In this document: piece by piece, positions 1-7,900 of the stretch
How the letters are laid out: every line of letters starts with the position of its first letter
Numbering within the stretch: the first letter of the stretch is position 1
Source: Sphingomonas paucimobilis NBRC 13935
GTDB lineage: Bacteria > Pseudomonadota > Alphaproteobacteria > Sphingomonadales > Sphingomonadaceae
Assembly: GCF_000739895.2 (NCBI RefSeq)
Contig: NZ_BBJS01000030.1
Location: 1-64,000 of the forward strand
DNA length: 64,000 nucleotides
Direction: 5' to 3'
Translations under genes and position numbers: made by a program
Notes under the pieces: generated by a model
Databases searched by the model: none
Told to the model about the DNA's origin: nothing
The model's input: the letters and a program-made list of their open reading frames with translations, nothing else

Positions 1-76
1 GGGTTATCCAAAGCGGTCAACAGCTTTTTTTCACATCAGGGTCATTTTTCTTGCGCTGACCTGACATATCCCGCGT

Positions 77-1072
77 CTAGGCTTCCCGGCTCACCTCCAC
101 AGGGGGCTCCTCCTCCACCTGATCACTATAGTGACGCGCGAGCATAGCGCAGGCGATCAACTGGATCTGGTGGAAGAGCATGACGGGCAACAGGATGACG
201 CCGACCTGCGCCGCCGGGAACAGGACGCCCGCCATCGGCACGCCCGAAGCCAGGCTCTTCTTCGATCCGCAAAATTGCAGGACGATCGCATCCGCACGGG
301 GCAGTCGCATGAGACGCGCGATCCCGAGCGTCAGCATCAGCACCACACCCAGCAGCAACAGGCAGATCAGCAACAGCCGGCCAAGATCGCCCGGAGACAC
401 TCGCGTCCACAGTCCTTCGACCACTGCCGCACCAAAGGCGGTATAGACGACCAGCAGGATCGAGCCGCGATCGACCAGCGTCAGCATGGCCTTATGCCGC
501 CCGACCAAGTCGCCAATCCAGGGACGTAGCAAATGGCCGATGACGAACGGCGCGAGCAATTGCAGCACGATCCCTTCGACCGATGCGAGCGATATGCCGC
601 CGCTGCCGTTCCCCTGCATCAGCACCGCAACGAAAGCCGGCGTCACCACGATGCCGAGCAGGTTCGAAAAGGACGCGCTGCAAATAGCCGCCGCGACATT
701 GCCCCGTGCGATCGCCGTGAACGCGATGGACGACTGGACGGTCGACGGTAGCAGAGTCAGAAAGAGGATGCCGGCCGCCATAGACGGGTCGACACCGGGC
801 AGTCGCGACAGGCCCAGCCCGAGCATCGGAAACAGACCGAACGTTACCGCCAACACCGCCAGGTGCAGCGGCCAATTGCGCACCCCCTGCCAAATCGCCT
901 CGCGGGAGAGCTTGGCGCCATGCAGGAAGAACAGGAGTATGATGCCCGCATCCGCCATATAGCCGGCGAACACCGCAAAGCTGCCGCGCGCCGGGAAGAG
1001 GGTCGCCAGCAGCACGGTGCCCAACAGGCTCAGAACGAAAGGCTCGAAAACGGAAAACAGGCGCTTCAGCAT
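77..1072 (-). CDS. SBF-like (bile acid:sodium symporter family, YfeH-type) membrane transporter
   Basis: A 331-residue, almost entirely hydrophobic protein with about nine to ten predicted membrane segments. The family is recognisable from the early LFFLHGAKLS segment and from LLPSTVQSSIAFT with SFSNLLGIVVTP, which are typical of the SBF-like/YfeH branch (PF13593). Family members are inner-membrane secondary transporters of organic anions. The substrate of this branch is poorly known and cannot be read here. The gene stands alone on the minus strand. Upstream on the same strand are a 330-base spacer, a strong terminator and the Lrp-type regulator gene, so it needs its own promoter or read-through. 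The C-terminal tail is short and acidic. Family call is secure; substrate is open. Confidence 0.88.
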   Translation of the reverse strand: MLKRLFSVFEPFVLSLLGTVLLATLFPARGSFAVFAGYMADAGIILLFFLHGAKLSREAIWQGVRNWPLHLAVLAVTFGLFPMLGLGLSRLPGVDPSMAAGILFLTLLPSTVQSSIAFTAIARGNVAAAICSASFSNLLGIVVTPAFVAVLMQGNGSGGISLASVEGIVLQLLAPFVIGHLLRPWIGDLVGRHKAMLTLVDRGSILLVVYTAFGAAVVEGLWTRVSPGDLGRLLLICLLLLGVVLMLTLGIARLMRLPRADAIVLQFCGSKKSLASGVPMAGVLFPAAQVGVILLPVMLFHQIQLIACAMLARHYSDQVEEEPPVEVSREA

Positions 1073-1398
1073 CGGCGCTCCTATGACGGTGGAGCATGGG
1101 GTCAGACGGCCAGGCCGTTATCCCAGCAATCCGCGCCAGATAGGGTAGATTCGCTCGCCCTGCCATCCGCGATGGCTTGTGTTCGCCGTTGGAGCGCGAA
1201 GAAGCCGTTATTGGGATAAAAGCTATCGCCGCTGCAACGAACAGCACGAATCAAAACGGGGGGAGCGATGCCCGTATCGCTCAACCCCCGTCCCGATCGT
1301 CCGCCGGTGCCGGTCTTTCCGGCGGCTTCCACTCCCGATTATTGATTCGTCTTTATATTGGCTGACGACGTCTGCATTCCGTAGGGGAAATCAGGGCC
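1073..1398. other. intergenic region without a convincing gene
   Basis: About 330 bases between the symporter start and the terminator of the upstream minus-strand unit. The only structure I see is a G/C-rich imperfect hairpin near 1257-1290 (AGCGAT pairing with ATCGCT, flanked by runs of G and C). Short open frames on both strands lack a ribosome-binding site and family resemblance. The promoter of the symporter gene probably lies here, but I could not pick a clear -35/-10 pair. Confidence 0.5.
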
Positions 1399-1426
1399 AA
1401 AAAAAAGGCCGGTCTTGCGACCGGCC
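1399..1426 (-). terminator. strong intrinsic terminator downstream of the Lrp-type regulator gene
   Basis: Read on the minus strand, GGCCGGTC and GACCGGCC pair perfectly around a four-base loop and are followed by eight T. The stem starts eight bases after the stop codon of a Cys-rich small reading frame. It would separate the regulator transcript from the symporter gene. Confidence 0.85.
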
Positions 1427-1434
1427 GGAAGTTT

Positions 1435-1551
1435 TTAGGAGAGGATGCCTGAAAGGCTCGTTCCTTTTGCGCCGCAGCAACGATTGATGCAATTGCAAGC
1501 TCGGCAAATGCACTTGCAGAAACTGCAATCACGTGCGTTCTCAGGGCGCAA
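1435..1551 (-). CDS. possible Cys-rich small peptide in front of a terminator
   Basis: This 38-codon frame starts at a TTG overlapping the end of the Lrp-type gene and stops just before the intrinsic terminator. Eighteen consecutive residues contain eight cysteines, all encoded by TGC. No convincing ribosome-binding site is visible and another frame is also open, so coding is unproven. It is listed because clustered cysteine codons directly before a terminator, beside a regulator and an enzyme likely tied to cysteine, recall attenuation leader peptides. It could equally be chance from the repeated TTGCA motif in the DNA. Confidence 0.22.
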   Translation of the reverse strand: MRPENARDCSFCKCICRACNCINRCCGAKGTSLSGILS

Positions 1552-2011
1552 TCCGGCATGGCAGGGGAATGGCGGTGCTGTGCTTGATCTCTTCCATCGC
1601 AAACGCCGCGCTGACATCGACCAGTCGGACGCGGTCGATCAGCCGCTTATAGACCCGGTCATAGGCCTTGATGTCGGCCACACGGATCTTGAGCAAATAA
1701 TCGATCTCGCCCGCCATCCGATAGAATTCAACGACCTCTGGCATATCGCTGACGGCACGGGCGAATTCGTCGAGCCAAGCGGCGCTATGCTCGGCGGTGC
1801 GGACACTGACGAAGACCGTCATACCGGCCTCCAGCTTTTCCGGGTCGAGCAGCGCAACGCGGCGCAGGATGATACCCTCTTCCTCCAACCGTCGGATGCG
1901 TCGCCAACAGGCATTCTGCGAGAGGTTCACGCGCGCGGCAATCTCCGCGACCGACAGATCGGCGTCGGTTTGCAGCTGAGCCAGAATCGCCATGTCAATT
2001 TTATCGATCAT
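1541..2011 (-). CDS. Lrp/AsnC-family transcriptional regulator (possibly DecR-like)
   Basis: The protein has 156 residues, the normal length for the family. An N-terminal winged helix-turn-helix covers about residues 18-50 (LSVAEIAARVNLSQ...WRRI). It is followed by a RAM effector domain with the signature GEIDYLLKIRV at about 101-111. Lrp/AsnC proteins bind amino acids and act as oligomers on multiple DNA half-sites. The gene is divergent from a PLP enzyme of the cysteine synthase/desulfhydrase fold. Regulators of the DecR type control cysteine detoxification, so a cysteine-sensing role is inferred from context. The 108-base shared upstream region carries repeated half-sites suited to autoregulation. 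Family is secure; effector is an inference. Confidence 0.93.
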   Translation of the reverse strand: MIDKIDMAILAQLQTDADLSVAEIAARVNLSQNACWRRIRRLEEEGIILRRVALLDPEKLEAGMTVFVSVRTAEHSAAWLDEFARAVSDMPEVVEFYRMAGEIDYLLKIRVADIKAYDRVYKRLIDRVRLVDVSAAFAMEEIKHSTAIPLPCRIAP

Positions 2012-2051
2012 AAGCCGATATTATGGTATTTTTCCTCATACACCACCCGAT

Positions 2052-2073
2052 ATCACACCAGCTTTGGTATGAT
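2052..2073. promoter_or_regulatory. predicted operator between the Lrp-type gene and the PLP enzyme gene
   Basis: An imperfect dyad, ATCACACCA at 2052-2060 and TGGTATGAT at 2065-2073, matches in 8 of 9 positions. Related half-sites (ATGGTATTT near 2022 and TCATACACCAC near 2035) lie on the regulator side. The arrangement fits binding by an Lrp/AsnC oligomer controlling both divergent genes. Confidence 0.55.
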
Positions 2074-2119
2074 TTACCGTCATGGATGGCATATCCTTCG
2101 CTTGAGAAGGGATTTTATC

Positions 2120-3256
2120 ATGATGGCGATCGCACCGGCACGGCCAAGCGAACAATCTGCGAGCCAGGCTTTGGGTATTACCGTGGCAGATCGCCCCGTC
2201 GATTACGGGTTCGTCGCCACCGCCCTCGCCGTGCTCGATCGTGATCGTCGCCGTTGCCCGGAAACGCCGCTGCTGACCCTGGCCCTGCCGGCTGCGCCGA
2301 TGGTCGACCTTTATATGAAGGACGAGTCCGCGCATCCGACCGGCAGCCTGAAGCACCGCCTGGCGCGCTCTTTGTTCACCAGCGGGATCGTCGCCGGCGT
2401 GATCCGGCAGGGCCGGCCGCTGGTCGAAGCGTCATCGGGGTCGACGGCGGTGTCGGAGGCCTATTTCGCGCGGCTGCTCGCCCTGCCCTTCCATGCGGTC
2501 ATGCCGGCCACCACCGCACGCGCGAAGATCCACGCGATCGAGGCGCAGGGCGGCCAATGTCATCTGGTCGAGCCCCATCGGCTTTATGACGAAGCCCGCG
2601 ATCTCGCCGATGCACTGGGCGGCGTGTATCTCGACCAGTTCACCAATGCCTCCCCCGCGACCGACTGGCGCTGCGACAATATCGCCTCGGCCATCCTGGC
2701 GCAGATGGCGGGCGAGCCGCATGCGATACCCGAATGGATCGTGGCGGGTGCCGGGACCGGCGGGACCGCCGCGACGATCGGCCGGCATTGTCGTTATCGC
2801 GGGGTCGCCACCCGGCTTTGCGTTGCCGATGTCGAGTATAGCGCCTTTTACCAGGGCTATCGCGACAATGATGCCGCGGCGCGCTGCCCCCTCCCCTCGC
2901 GGATCGAAGGCGTCGGGCGGCCCCGCGTCGAGCCGTCCTTCCTGCCGGGTACGATCGACCGGATGATGAAGCTGCCCGATGCGGTGTCGATCGCGGGAAT
3001 GCGCGTGGCCAGCGATCTGCTGGGCCGGCCGGTCGGGCCGTCGACGGGCGCGAATTTCGTCGCCGCCGCGCTGCTCGCGCTCGACATGACGGCCGAAGAC
3101 CGGGCCGGATCGATCGCCACGCTGATCTGCGATCACGGTGCACGCTATGCCGATTGCCACCATGATCGGCGCTGGCTGACCGCACAGGGGCTTGCCGAAA
3201 GCGTCGACGTTGCCGAGATGAGGCTGCGAACCATGTTGCTCAAGGACGCCGAATGA
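2120..3256 (+). CDS. PLP-dependent cysteine synthase-family enzyme, probable L-cysteine desulfhydrase (Cds1-like)
   Basis: A 378-residue fold-type II PLP enzyme. The motif KDESAHPTGSLKHR (about residues 67-80) contains the Schiff-base lysine, K78, and VEASSGST is the substrate-binding loop. The GTGGT segment is the phosphate-binding glycine loop. The KDESAHPTGSLKHRLA version is the one I associate with the Cds1-type L-cysteine desulfhydrases, which degrade cysteine to pyruvate, ammonia and sulfide in the cytoplasm. The start at 2120 has AGAAGGG eight bases upstream; longer readings run into the divergent regulator. The stop overlaps the M3 peptidase start by four bases, so the two are probably cotranslated. 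A general cysteine synthase or another beta-replacing enzyme remains possible. Confidence 0.8.
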   Translation: MMAIAPARPSEQSASQALGITVADRPVDYGFVATALAVLDRDRRRCPETPLLTLALPAAPMVDLYMKDESAHPTGSLKHRLARSLFTSGIVAGVIRQGRPLVEASSGSTAVSEAYFARLLALPFHAVMPATTARAKIHAIEAQGGQCHLVEPHRLYDEARDLADALGGVYLDQFTNASPATDWRCDNIASAILAQMAGEPHAIPEWIVAGAGTGGTAATIGRHCRYRGVATRLCVADVEYSAFYQGYRDNDAAARCPLPSRIEGVGRPRVEPSFLPGTIDRMMKLPDAVSIAGMRVASDLLGRPVGPSTGANFVAAALLALDMTAEDRAGSIATLICDHGARYADCHHDRRWLTAQGLAESVDVAEMRLRTMLLKDAE

Positions 3257-5268
3257 CGACCAATCCCCTTCTGGCTGATACCGACCTTCCCGATTTTGCC
3301 GCCGTTCGGCCCGAACATCTGGTACCCGCGGTCGAGACGCTGATCGCCGACGCACGCGCCGCCGCCGATCGCATCGGCGGATCGAACGCCAGCGATTTTG
3401 AGAGTGTCGTGCTGGCCAGCGAGCGCGCCGGCTTTGCAATCGCGCGCGGCTGGTCGCCGGCCAGCCATCTCCATTCGGTCGCCGACACCCCCGAACTCCG
3501 CGCCGCCTATGCCCAGGCGCAGGCGATGCTCGCCGAATATGGCATGGAGGCCGGACAGGATCCGCGCATGTTCGCCGCCTTCAACGGCGTCGATCTGGCG
3601 CCCTTGAGCGAAGCCGAGGCGCGTAGCGTCGCGCTGACCCGCCGCGATTTCCGCCTGTCAGGCGTGGCGCTGGATGAGGAGGCCAAGGCCCGCTTCCGCG
3701 CGATCGGGGTCGAGCTCAATCGCCTGTCCACCGAATTCGGCAATGCCGTGCTCGATTCGACCGAAGCCTGGAGCGAGCATATCACCGACGAGGCGATGCT
3801 TGCCGGGCTGACCGACAATGCCAAGGCGATCCTGGCCACCTATGCCGCCGAAAAGGAATTGGAGGGCTGGCTGGTCACGCTGCGCGAGCCCAGCGTTCAG
3901 GCGATCCTGACCCAGGCGGACAATCGCGAGCTGCGTGCCCGCGTCGCGCGCGCCTATGCCACTCGCGCCTCCGACCAGGCCGCCGATCCGCAGCATGACA
4001 ATTCGGCGCGGATCGAACAGATTTTGGCGCTGCGTCACGAGGCCGCGCAGTTGCTCGGCTTCTCCGACGCCGCCGCGCGTTCGGTCGAGACCAAGATGGC
4101 GCAGTCGGCGGACGAGGCCCTGGCCTTCCTGTCGGACTTGGCGACCCGTGCGCGTCCGCTGGCCGAGCGCGAGATCGAGGACGCCACCGCCTATGCCAGC
4201 GCCAAGTTCGGCATCGCCAAGCTGGAACCCTGGGACATGGGCTACGTCGCCGAGCATATGCGGCGCGAGCGCTTCGGCGTCGATCGCGAGGCGATCCGCG
4301 CCTACTTCCCCCTGCCCCGCGTGATGGAGGGCACGGTCGCGCTGATCGAGCGCCTTTATGGCGTGCGGCTGGTCGAGCGAGCGGACGTGTCGGTGTGGAA
4401 TGCCGATGTCCGCTATTATGATGTGCAGGACAAGGACGGCGCGGTCATCGCCGGCGTCTATTGCGACTTCCATGCCCGGGCCGGCAAGCGGGGCGGCGCC
4501 TGGATGGATGTCTGCCGTCCGCGCTTCCGCGATGCGGATCGCTTCCATCGGCCCATCGCCTATCTGGTCTGCAATTTCCCCCCGGTGACGGGCGACAAGC
4601 CTGCGCTGCTGTCGCACAGCGATGTCGTCACGCTGCTGCACGAGTTCGGCCATGTGCTGCATCATCTGCTGACCGAGGTCGATCTGCCCTCGATCGGCGG
4701 GATTTCGGGCGTCGAGTGGGATGCGGTCGAGCTGCCCAGCCAGTTCATGGAGAATTTTGCCTGGGATCGCGACACGCTGACCGCGTTGTCGGCGCATGTC
4801 GACACCGGCGAGCCGCTGCCCGAGGCCCTGTTCGCCAAGATGCTGGCTGCACGCCGCTTCCAGGCCGGCTTGTTCCTGCTCCGTCAGATCGAATTCGCGA
4901 CCTTCGATCTGAAGTTGCACCGCGATTTCGATCCGGCACAGGGCAGCCGCGTCATGGACGTCCTGAACGCGGTTCGCGCCGAAGTGGCGGTCATCCACCC
5001 GCCGGCATGGAATCGCTTCCCGCACAGCTTCAGCCATATCTTCGCCGGTGGCTATTCGGCGGGCTATTACAGCTATTTGTGGGCCGAACTTCTGTCTGCC
5101 GATGCCTTTGCCGCCTTCGCGGAAGAAGGCCAGGCGGCGGGCGATCGTTTCCGTCGCGAGGTTCTGGCACGCGGGGCCAGCCGTCCGGCGGCAGAGAATT
5201 TCCAGGCCTTCCGTGGTCGCGCGCCCAAGCCGGATGCGCTGTTGCGCCATCACGGCCTGGCAGCCTGA
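3253..5268 (+). CDS. M3-family zinc metallopeptidase (oligopeptidase A / peptidyl-dipeptidase Dcp type)
   Basis: A 671-residue protein with no signal peptide, as usual for the thimet-oligopeptidase family. The zinc motif HEFGH lies at residues 463-467, and the third ligand region is in the downstream segment containing GVEWDAVELPSQFMENF. These enzymes finish the degradation of short peptides in the cytoplasm. The substrate-binding region with FSHIFAGGYSAGYYSYLWAE near the C terminus is typical of OpdA/Dcp. Start codon ATG overlaps the previous stop (ATGA). I cannot separate PrlC from Dcp by eye. Confidence 0.93.
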   Translation: MTTNPLLADTDLPDFAAVRPEHLVPAVETLIADARAAADRIGGSNASDFESVVLASERAGFAIARGWSPASHLHSVADTPELRAAYAQAQAMLAEYGMEAGQDPRMFAAFNGVDLAPLSEAEARSVALTRRDFRLSGVALDEEAKARFRAIGVELNRLSTEFGNAVLDSTEAWSEHITDEAMLAGLTDNAKAILATYAAEKELEGWLVTLREPSVQAILTQADNRELRARVARAYATRASDQAADPQHDNSARIEQILALRHEAAQLLGFSDAAARSVETKMAQSADEALAFLSDLATRARPLAEREIEDATAYASAKFGIAKLEPWDMGYVAEHMRRERFGVDREAIRAYFPLPRVMEGTVALIERLYGVRLVERADVSVWNADVRYYDVQDKDGAVIAGVYCDFHARAGKRGGAWMDVCRPRFRDADRFHRPIAYLVCNFPPVTGDKPALLSHSDVVTLLHEFGHVLHHLLTEVDLPSIGGISGVEWDAVELPSQFMENFAWDRDTLTALSAHVDTGEPLPEALFAKMLAARRFQAGLFLLRQIEFATFDLKLHRDFDPAQGSRVMDVLNAVRAEVAVIHPPAWNRFPHSFSHIFAGGYSAGYYSYLWAELLSADAFAAFAEEGQAAGDRFRREVLARGASRPAAENFQAFRGRAPKPDALLRHHGLAA

Positions 5269-5275
5269 TGATTCC

Positions 5276-5305
5276 GTCGGATGGAGCTTCACGGCTCCAT
5301 CCGAC
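5276..5305 (+). terminator. stem-loop after the M3 peptidase gene
   Basis: A perfect 12-bp stem (GTCGGATGGAGC with GCTCCATCCGAC) around a six-base loop starts eight bases after the stop codon. No T-tract follows, so it may stabilise the mRNA end or act with Rho rather than as a classic intrinsic terminator. Confidence 0.55.
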
Positions 5306-5436
5306 AGGGACGGCGCAAGCTAAGAACAAAATATTCCTTATTATAACCCAGTTTATACAGAAAGACGGCCGCCGACTTCCCTTCTGTACCAGCCATTAAC
5401 TCTCCCTGGCCCATCTGGACCGCAGGAGGATGAGCC

Positions 5437-6897
5437 GTGAGCGGATCGGAACAGATTGATTTTGAACAGAGACTGGCCGCGTTCGACTATAGCGCGCAAA
5501 GCTATGTCACCTTCCCGATGGTTAAGCGGGCCATTGAGCGCCATGCCCCCGCCGCACTGACCGCACTGTATCGCCATATTGCCGGTACATCGCAGATCCG
5601 CGGCCTGTTCGCCTCGCAGGCGCGGATGGATCATGCCCGCGACAAGCAGATGGAGCATTGGCGCAAGCTGTTCTCGCGCCCGCTCGACCGCGACTATGCC
5701 GCCGCCTCGACCCATATCGGTCAGATCCATGCCAAGATCGGCTTGGCACCGACCTGGTATATCAGCGGCTATGCGCGGATGCTGGAATATGTCCTGCCCA
5801 AGCTGATCCTGGGGCGATTGCTCTGGCCCTTCGGTGGCCGCCGCCGGGCGCGTGCCGCGACCGCGCTGGTCAAGGCGTCGCTGATCGACATGGACATCGC
5901 GCTGGCCGCCTATTTCGAGGCCGAACAGGCCGGCCGCCGCGCCGTGATCCAGCGGTGCGAGGCGGTGTTCGACCGTATGGCCCAGGGCGACCTCACCGCC
6001 TCGCTCGACGGCCTGCCCGCCGAATATCAGGCGCTGGCCGACAGTTTCGAGGCGATGCGCACCCAGATGTGCGCGACGCTGGGCGTGGTGACCCATTCGG
6101 GGGAGCAGATTCGCGTCGGCTCGGGCGATATCCGCCAGGCCTCCGACGATCTATCGGACCGCACCAAGCAGCAGGCCGCTTCGCTCGAGGAAACCGCCGC
6201 CGCCATGCAGCAGATCACGACCACCGTTCGCCAGACCGCCGATGGCGCGTCACAGGCCAATCGGATTGTCGGCGAGGCCCGCAACGAGGCCGAGGAATCG
6301 GGCGAGATCGTCCGCCGCGCAGTCGAGGCGATGAGCGGGATCGAACGCGCCTCCACGGAGATCAGCGAGATCATCTCGGTCATCGACGGGATTTCGTTCC
6401 AGACCAATCTCCTGGCGCTGAACGCCGGGGTGGAGGCCGCTCGCGCCGGTGAGGCCGGCAAGGGCTTCGCCGTGGTGGCGAGCGAAGTGCGTGCGCTGGC
6501 GCAGCGGTCGGCGGAAGCTGCCAAGGACGTGAAGACGCGGATCATGGCCTCGTCCGATCAGGTCGCCGCCGGCGTCGAGCTGGTCAACGAGACCGGGGAG
6601 GCGCTGCAGCGGATCATCGGCCGGATCGGCGAGATCAGCGATCTGGTTTCGCGCATCGCCGCCTCCGCCGGCCAGCAGTCGATCGGGTTGCAGCAGGTCA
6701 ATACCGCCATGTCCGAGATGGACAGCGTGACCCAACGCAACGCCGCGATGGTCGAACAGGCCACCGCCGCCGCCCGCAGCCTGGCGCAGGAAGCCGAGGT
6801 GCTGGCCCGTGAAGTGGCGCGATTCCAATTGGCTGACAGAGGCGGTGATCCGGGCAATCCGGTCCATCGCCTGCAAAGACGCCTCGCCGCCGCCTGA
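5437..6897 (+). CDS. globin-coupled methyl-accepting chemotaxis protein (soluble aerotaxis sensor, HemAT-like)
   Basis: A 486-residue protein with an N-terminal protoglobin sensor domain (about 5-160). The stretch IGQIHAKIGLAPTWYISGY contains the likely proximal heme ligand, H98. A HAMP-like linker follows (about 170-235), then a complete MCP signalling domain with the hairpin region ISFQTNLLALNAGVEAARAGE and KGFAVVASEVRALAQRSAEAA. No transmembrane pair is visible, so the receptor should be cytoplasmic. Family members sense oxygen and feed CheA. The GTG start is chosen because AGGAGG lies seven bases upstream; an ATG nearer the Shine-Dalgarno is in the wrong frame. No che genes are adjacent. 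Confidence 0.93.
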   Translation: MSGSEQIDFEQRLAAFDYSAQSYVTFPMVKRAIERHAPAALTALYRHIAGTSQIRGLFASQARMDHARDKQMEHWRKLFSRPLDRDYAAASTHIGQIHAKIGLAPTWYISGYARMLEYVLPKLILGRLLWPFGGRRRARAATALVKASLIDMDIALAAYFEAEQAGRRAVIQRCEAVFDRMAQGDLTASLDGLPAEYQALADSFEAMRTQMCATLGVVTHSGEQIRVGSGDIRQASDDLSDRTKQQAASLEETAAAMQQITTTVRQTADGASQANRIVGEARNEAEESGEIVRRAVEAMSGIERASTEISEIISVIDGISFQTNLLALNAGVEAARAGEAGKGFAVVASEVRALAQRSAEAAKDVKTRIMASSDQVAAGVELVNETGEALQRIIGRIGEISDLVSRIAASAGQQSIGLQQVNTAMSEMDSVTQRNAAMVEQATAAARSLAQEAEVLAREVARFQLADRGGDPGNPVHRLQRRLAAA

Positions 6898-6915
6898 GCC
6901 ATGCCAGCCATGCCG

Positions 6916-6940
6916 CGCCCCGGTGAAAGCCGGGGCGTTT
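6916..6940 (+). terminator. terminator-like hairpin after the chemoreceptor gene
   Basis: CGCCCCGG and CCGGGGCG pair perfectly around TGAAAG and are followed by TTT. The hairpin begins 19 bases after the stop codon. Confidence 0.65.
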
Positions 6941-6974
6941 GGCATTTATCGCTTCCTGGAGGACCACGTTCACT

Positions 6975-7027
6975 ATTCCTCCCCTGGCAAGGGGAGTGGC
7001 AGGTCGAAGGCCAGACGGAGGAGTGTC
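6975..7027. repeat. degenerate copy of the TCCCCTGCAAGGGGA dispersed repeat
   Basis: ATTCCTCCCC, a short loop and GGGGAG are followed by a GTGGCAG...GACGGAG segment. The same order of blocks occurs at 21112-21229, with a minimal palindrome at 9866-9890. This copy is diverged. Confidence 0.5.
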
Positions 7028-7167
7028 ACGGCTGGCGATCCAAGGTCTCGATCACGCCTAGCCGATCATGGTCCCGCCCCGCAAAGGATAGAGCCTCAGG
7101 CAGGATACGCAAAAATCCGCCCACCGGCATGGCCGTGGCGGTCGTGACATCATCGCTATCGAAAGGA

Positions 7168-7243
7168 TGGTGGAGCCGAGGGGGATCGAACCCCTGACCT
7201 TCGCAATGCCATTGCGACGCTCTCCCAGCTGAGCTACGGCCCC
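7168..7243 (-). tRNA. tRNA-Ala(GGC)
   Basis: On the minus strand a complete 76-base cloverleaf can be folded, with CCA encoded. The acceptor stem GGGGCCG pairs with CGGCTCC. The anticodon stem TCGCA/TGCGA closes a loop ATGGCAT, giving anticodon GGC. The T-arm carries GGTTCGATCCC. It is the promoter-distal member of a tandem pair. Confidence 0.97.
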
Positions 7244-7318
7244 ATCGATATAAGCGAGACTCCGGCGGGAGCGGGTCTGGCTGCCAGCGTATCAGATCAC
7301 GCTGCATGTCCGGCGGAA

Positions 7319-7394
7319 TGGTGGAGCCGAGGGGGATCGAACCCCTGACCTTCGCAATGCCATTGCGACGCTCTCCCAGCTGAGCTACGGCCCC
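7319..7394 (-). tRNA. tRNA-Ala(GGC), second copy
   Basis: This gene is the same 76-base sequence as the copy at 7168-7243, separated from it by 75 unrelated bases. All stems and the encoded CCA are intact, so both copies look functional. They are probably cotranscribed on the minus strand. Confidence 0.97.
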
Positions 7395-7480
7395 ATTCCG
7401 CTGTGGAGGCAGCCCAGTAGCGGGGCCGCCGGGGCTCGGCAAGCACTTTTTTCAAGCGCCTGCCGAACCCCGTCAGACGA

Positions 7481-7804
7481 TCAGTGCTCGTCTTCCTCGC
7501 TGGACGTTTCCACGCCCAGATCGTCGTCGCCACCCAGATCGACTTCATCGTCGGGCGAGGGTTCTTCGTCCTCACCGGTGATGTCCAGATCTTCGTCGTC
7601 ACCGCCCGCCAGATCGCTGTCGGCTTCCTTGTTCTCGGGCTTGTTCTGCTCGAAGGGCAGAGGCTGCTTCGACTTCAGGATGGGTTCGGGCTCCCACTGC
7701 GTCCCGCAATTGATGCAGGTGACGGGGTCGTCCTTTTCGAGGTCGTAAAAGCGCGTCGCGCATTTCGGGCACGTACGCTTCGTGCCCCATTCCGGCTTGA
7801 TCAT
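7481..7804 (-). CDS. TIGR02300-family zinc-ribbon acidic protein
   Basis: A 107-residue protein with an N-terminal zinc ribbon: CPKC at residues 12-15 and CINC at 30-33, within the conserved FYDLEKDDPVTCINC block. A long, very acidic C-terminal tail follows from about residue 60, rich in Asp and Glu. This architecture is that of the alphaproteobacterial family TIGR02300, whose function is unknown. The ATG at 7804 gives the usual MIKPEWGTKR opening; an in-frame ATG three codons upstream is possible. The gene is divergent from aroA, with 96 bases between starts. Confidence 0.9.
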   Translation of the reverse strand: MIKPEWGTKRTCPKCATRFYDLEKDDPVTCINCGTQWEPEPILKSKQPLPFEQNKPENKEADSDLAGGDDEDLDITGEDEEPSPDDEVDLGGDDDLGVETSSEEDEH

Positions 7805-7900
7805 GCCGTTCATCACCTTTCGGATTGGGTTTTCCGCCGGAGCGAAAAGTGGGCGCGCCTTGCCACAGCGCAAGCCCCCTGTCAAAAGCCCGCGCCATCT

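Noticed and set aside
1353..1559. An alternative hydrophobic frame over the Cys-rich region
   Set aside because: It runs through the intrinsic terminator without interruption and has poor third-position GC; the frame ending before the terminator is the better, though still weak, candidate.
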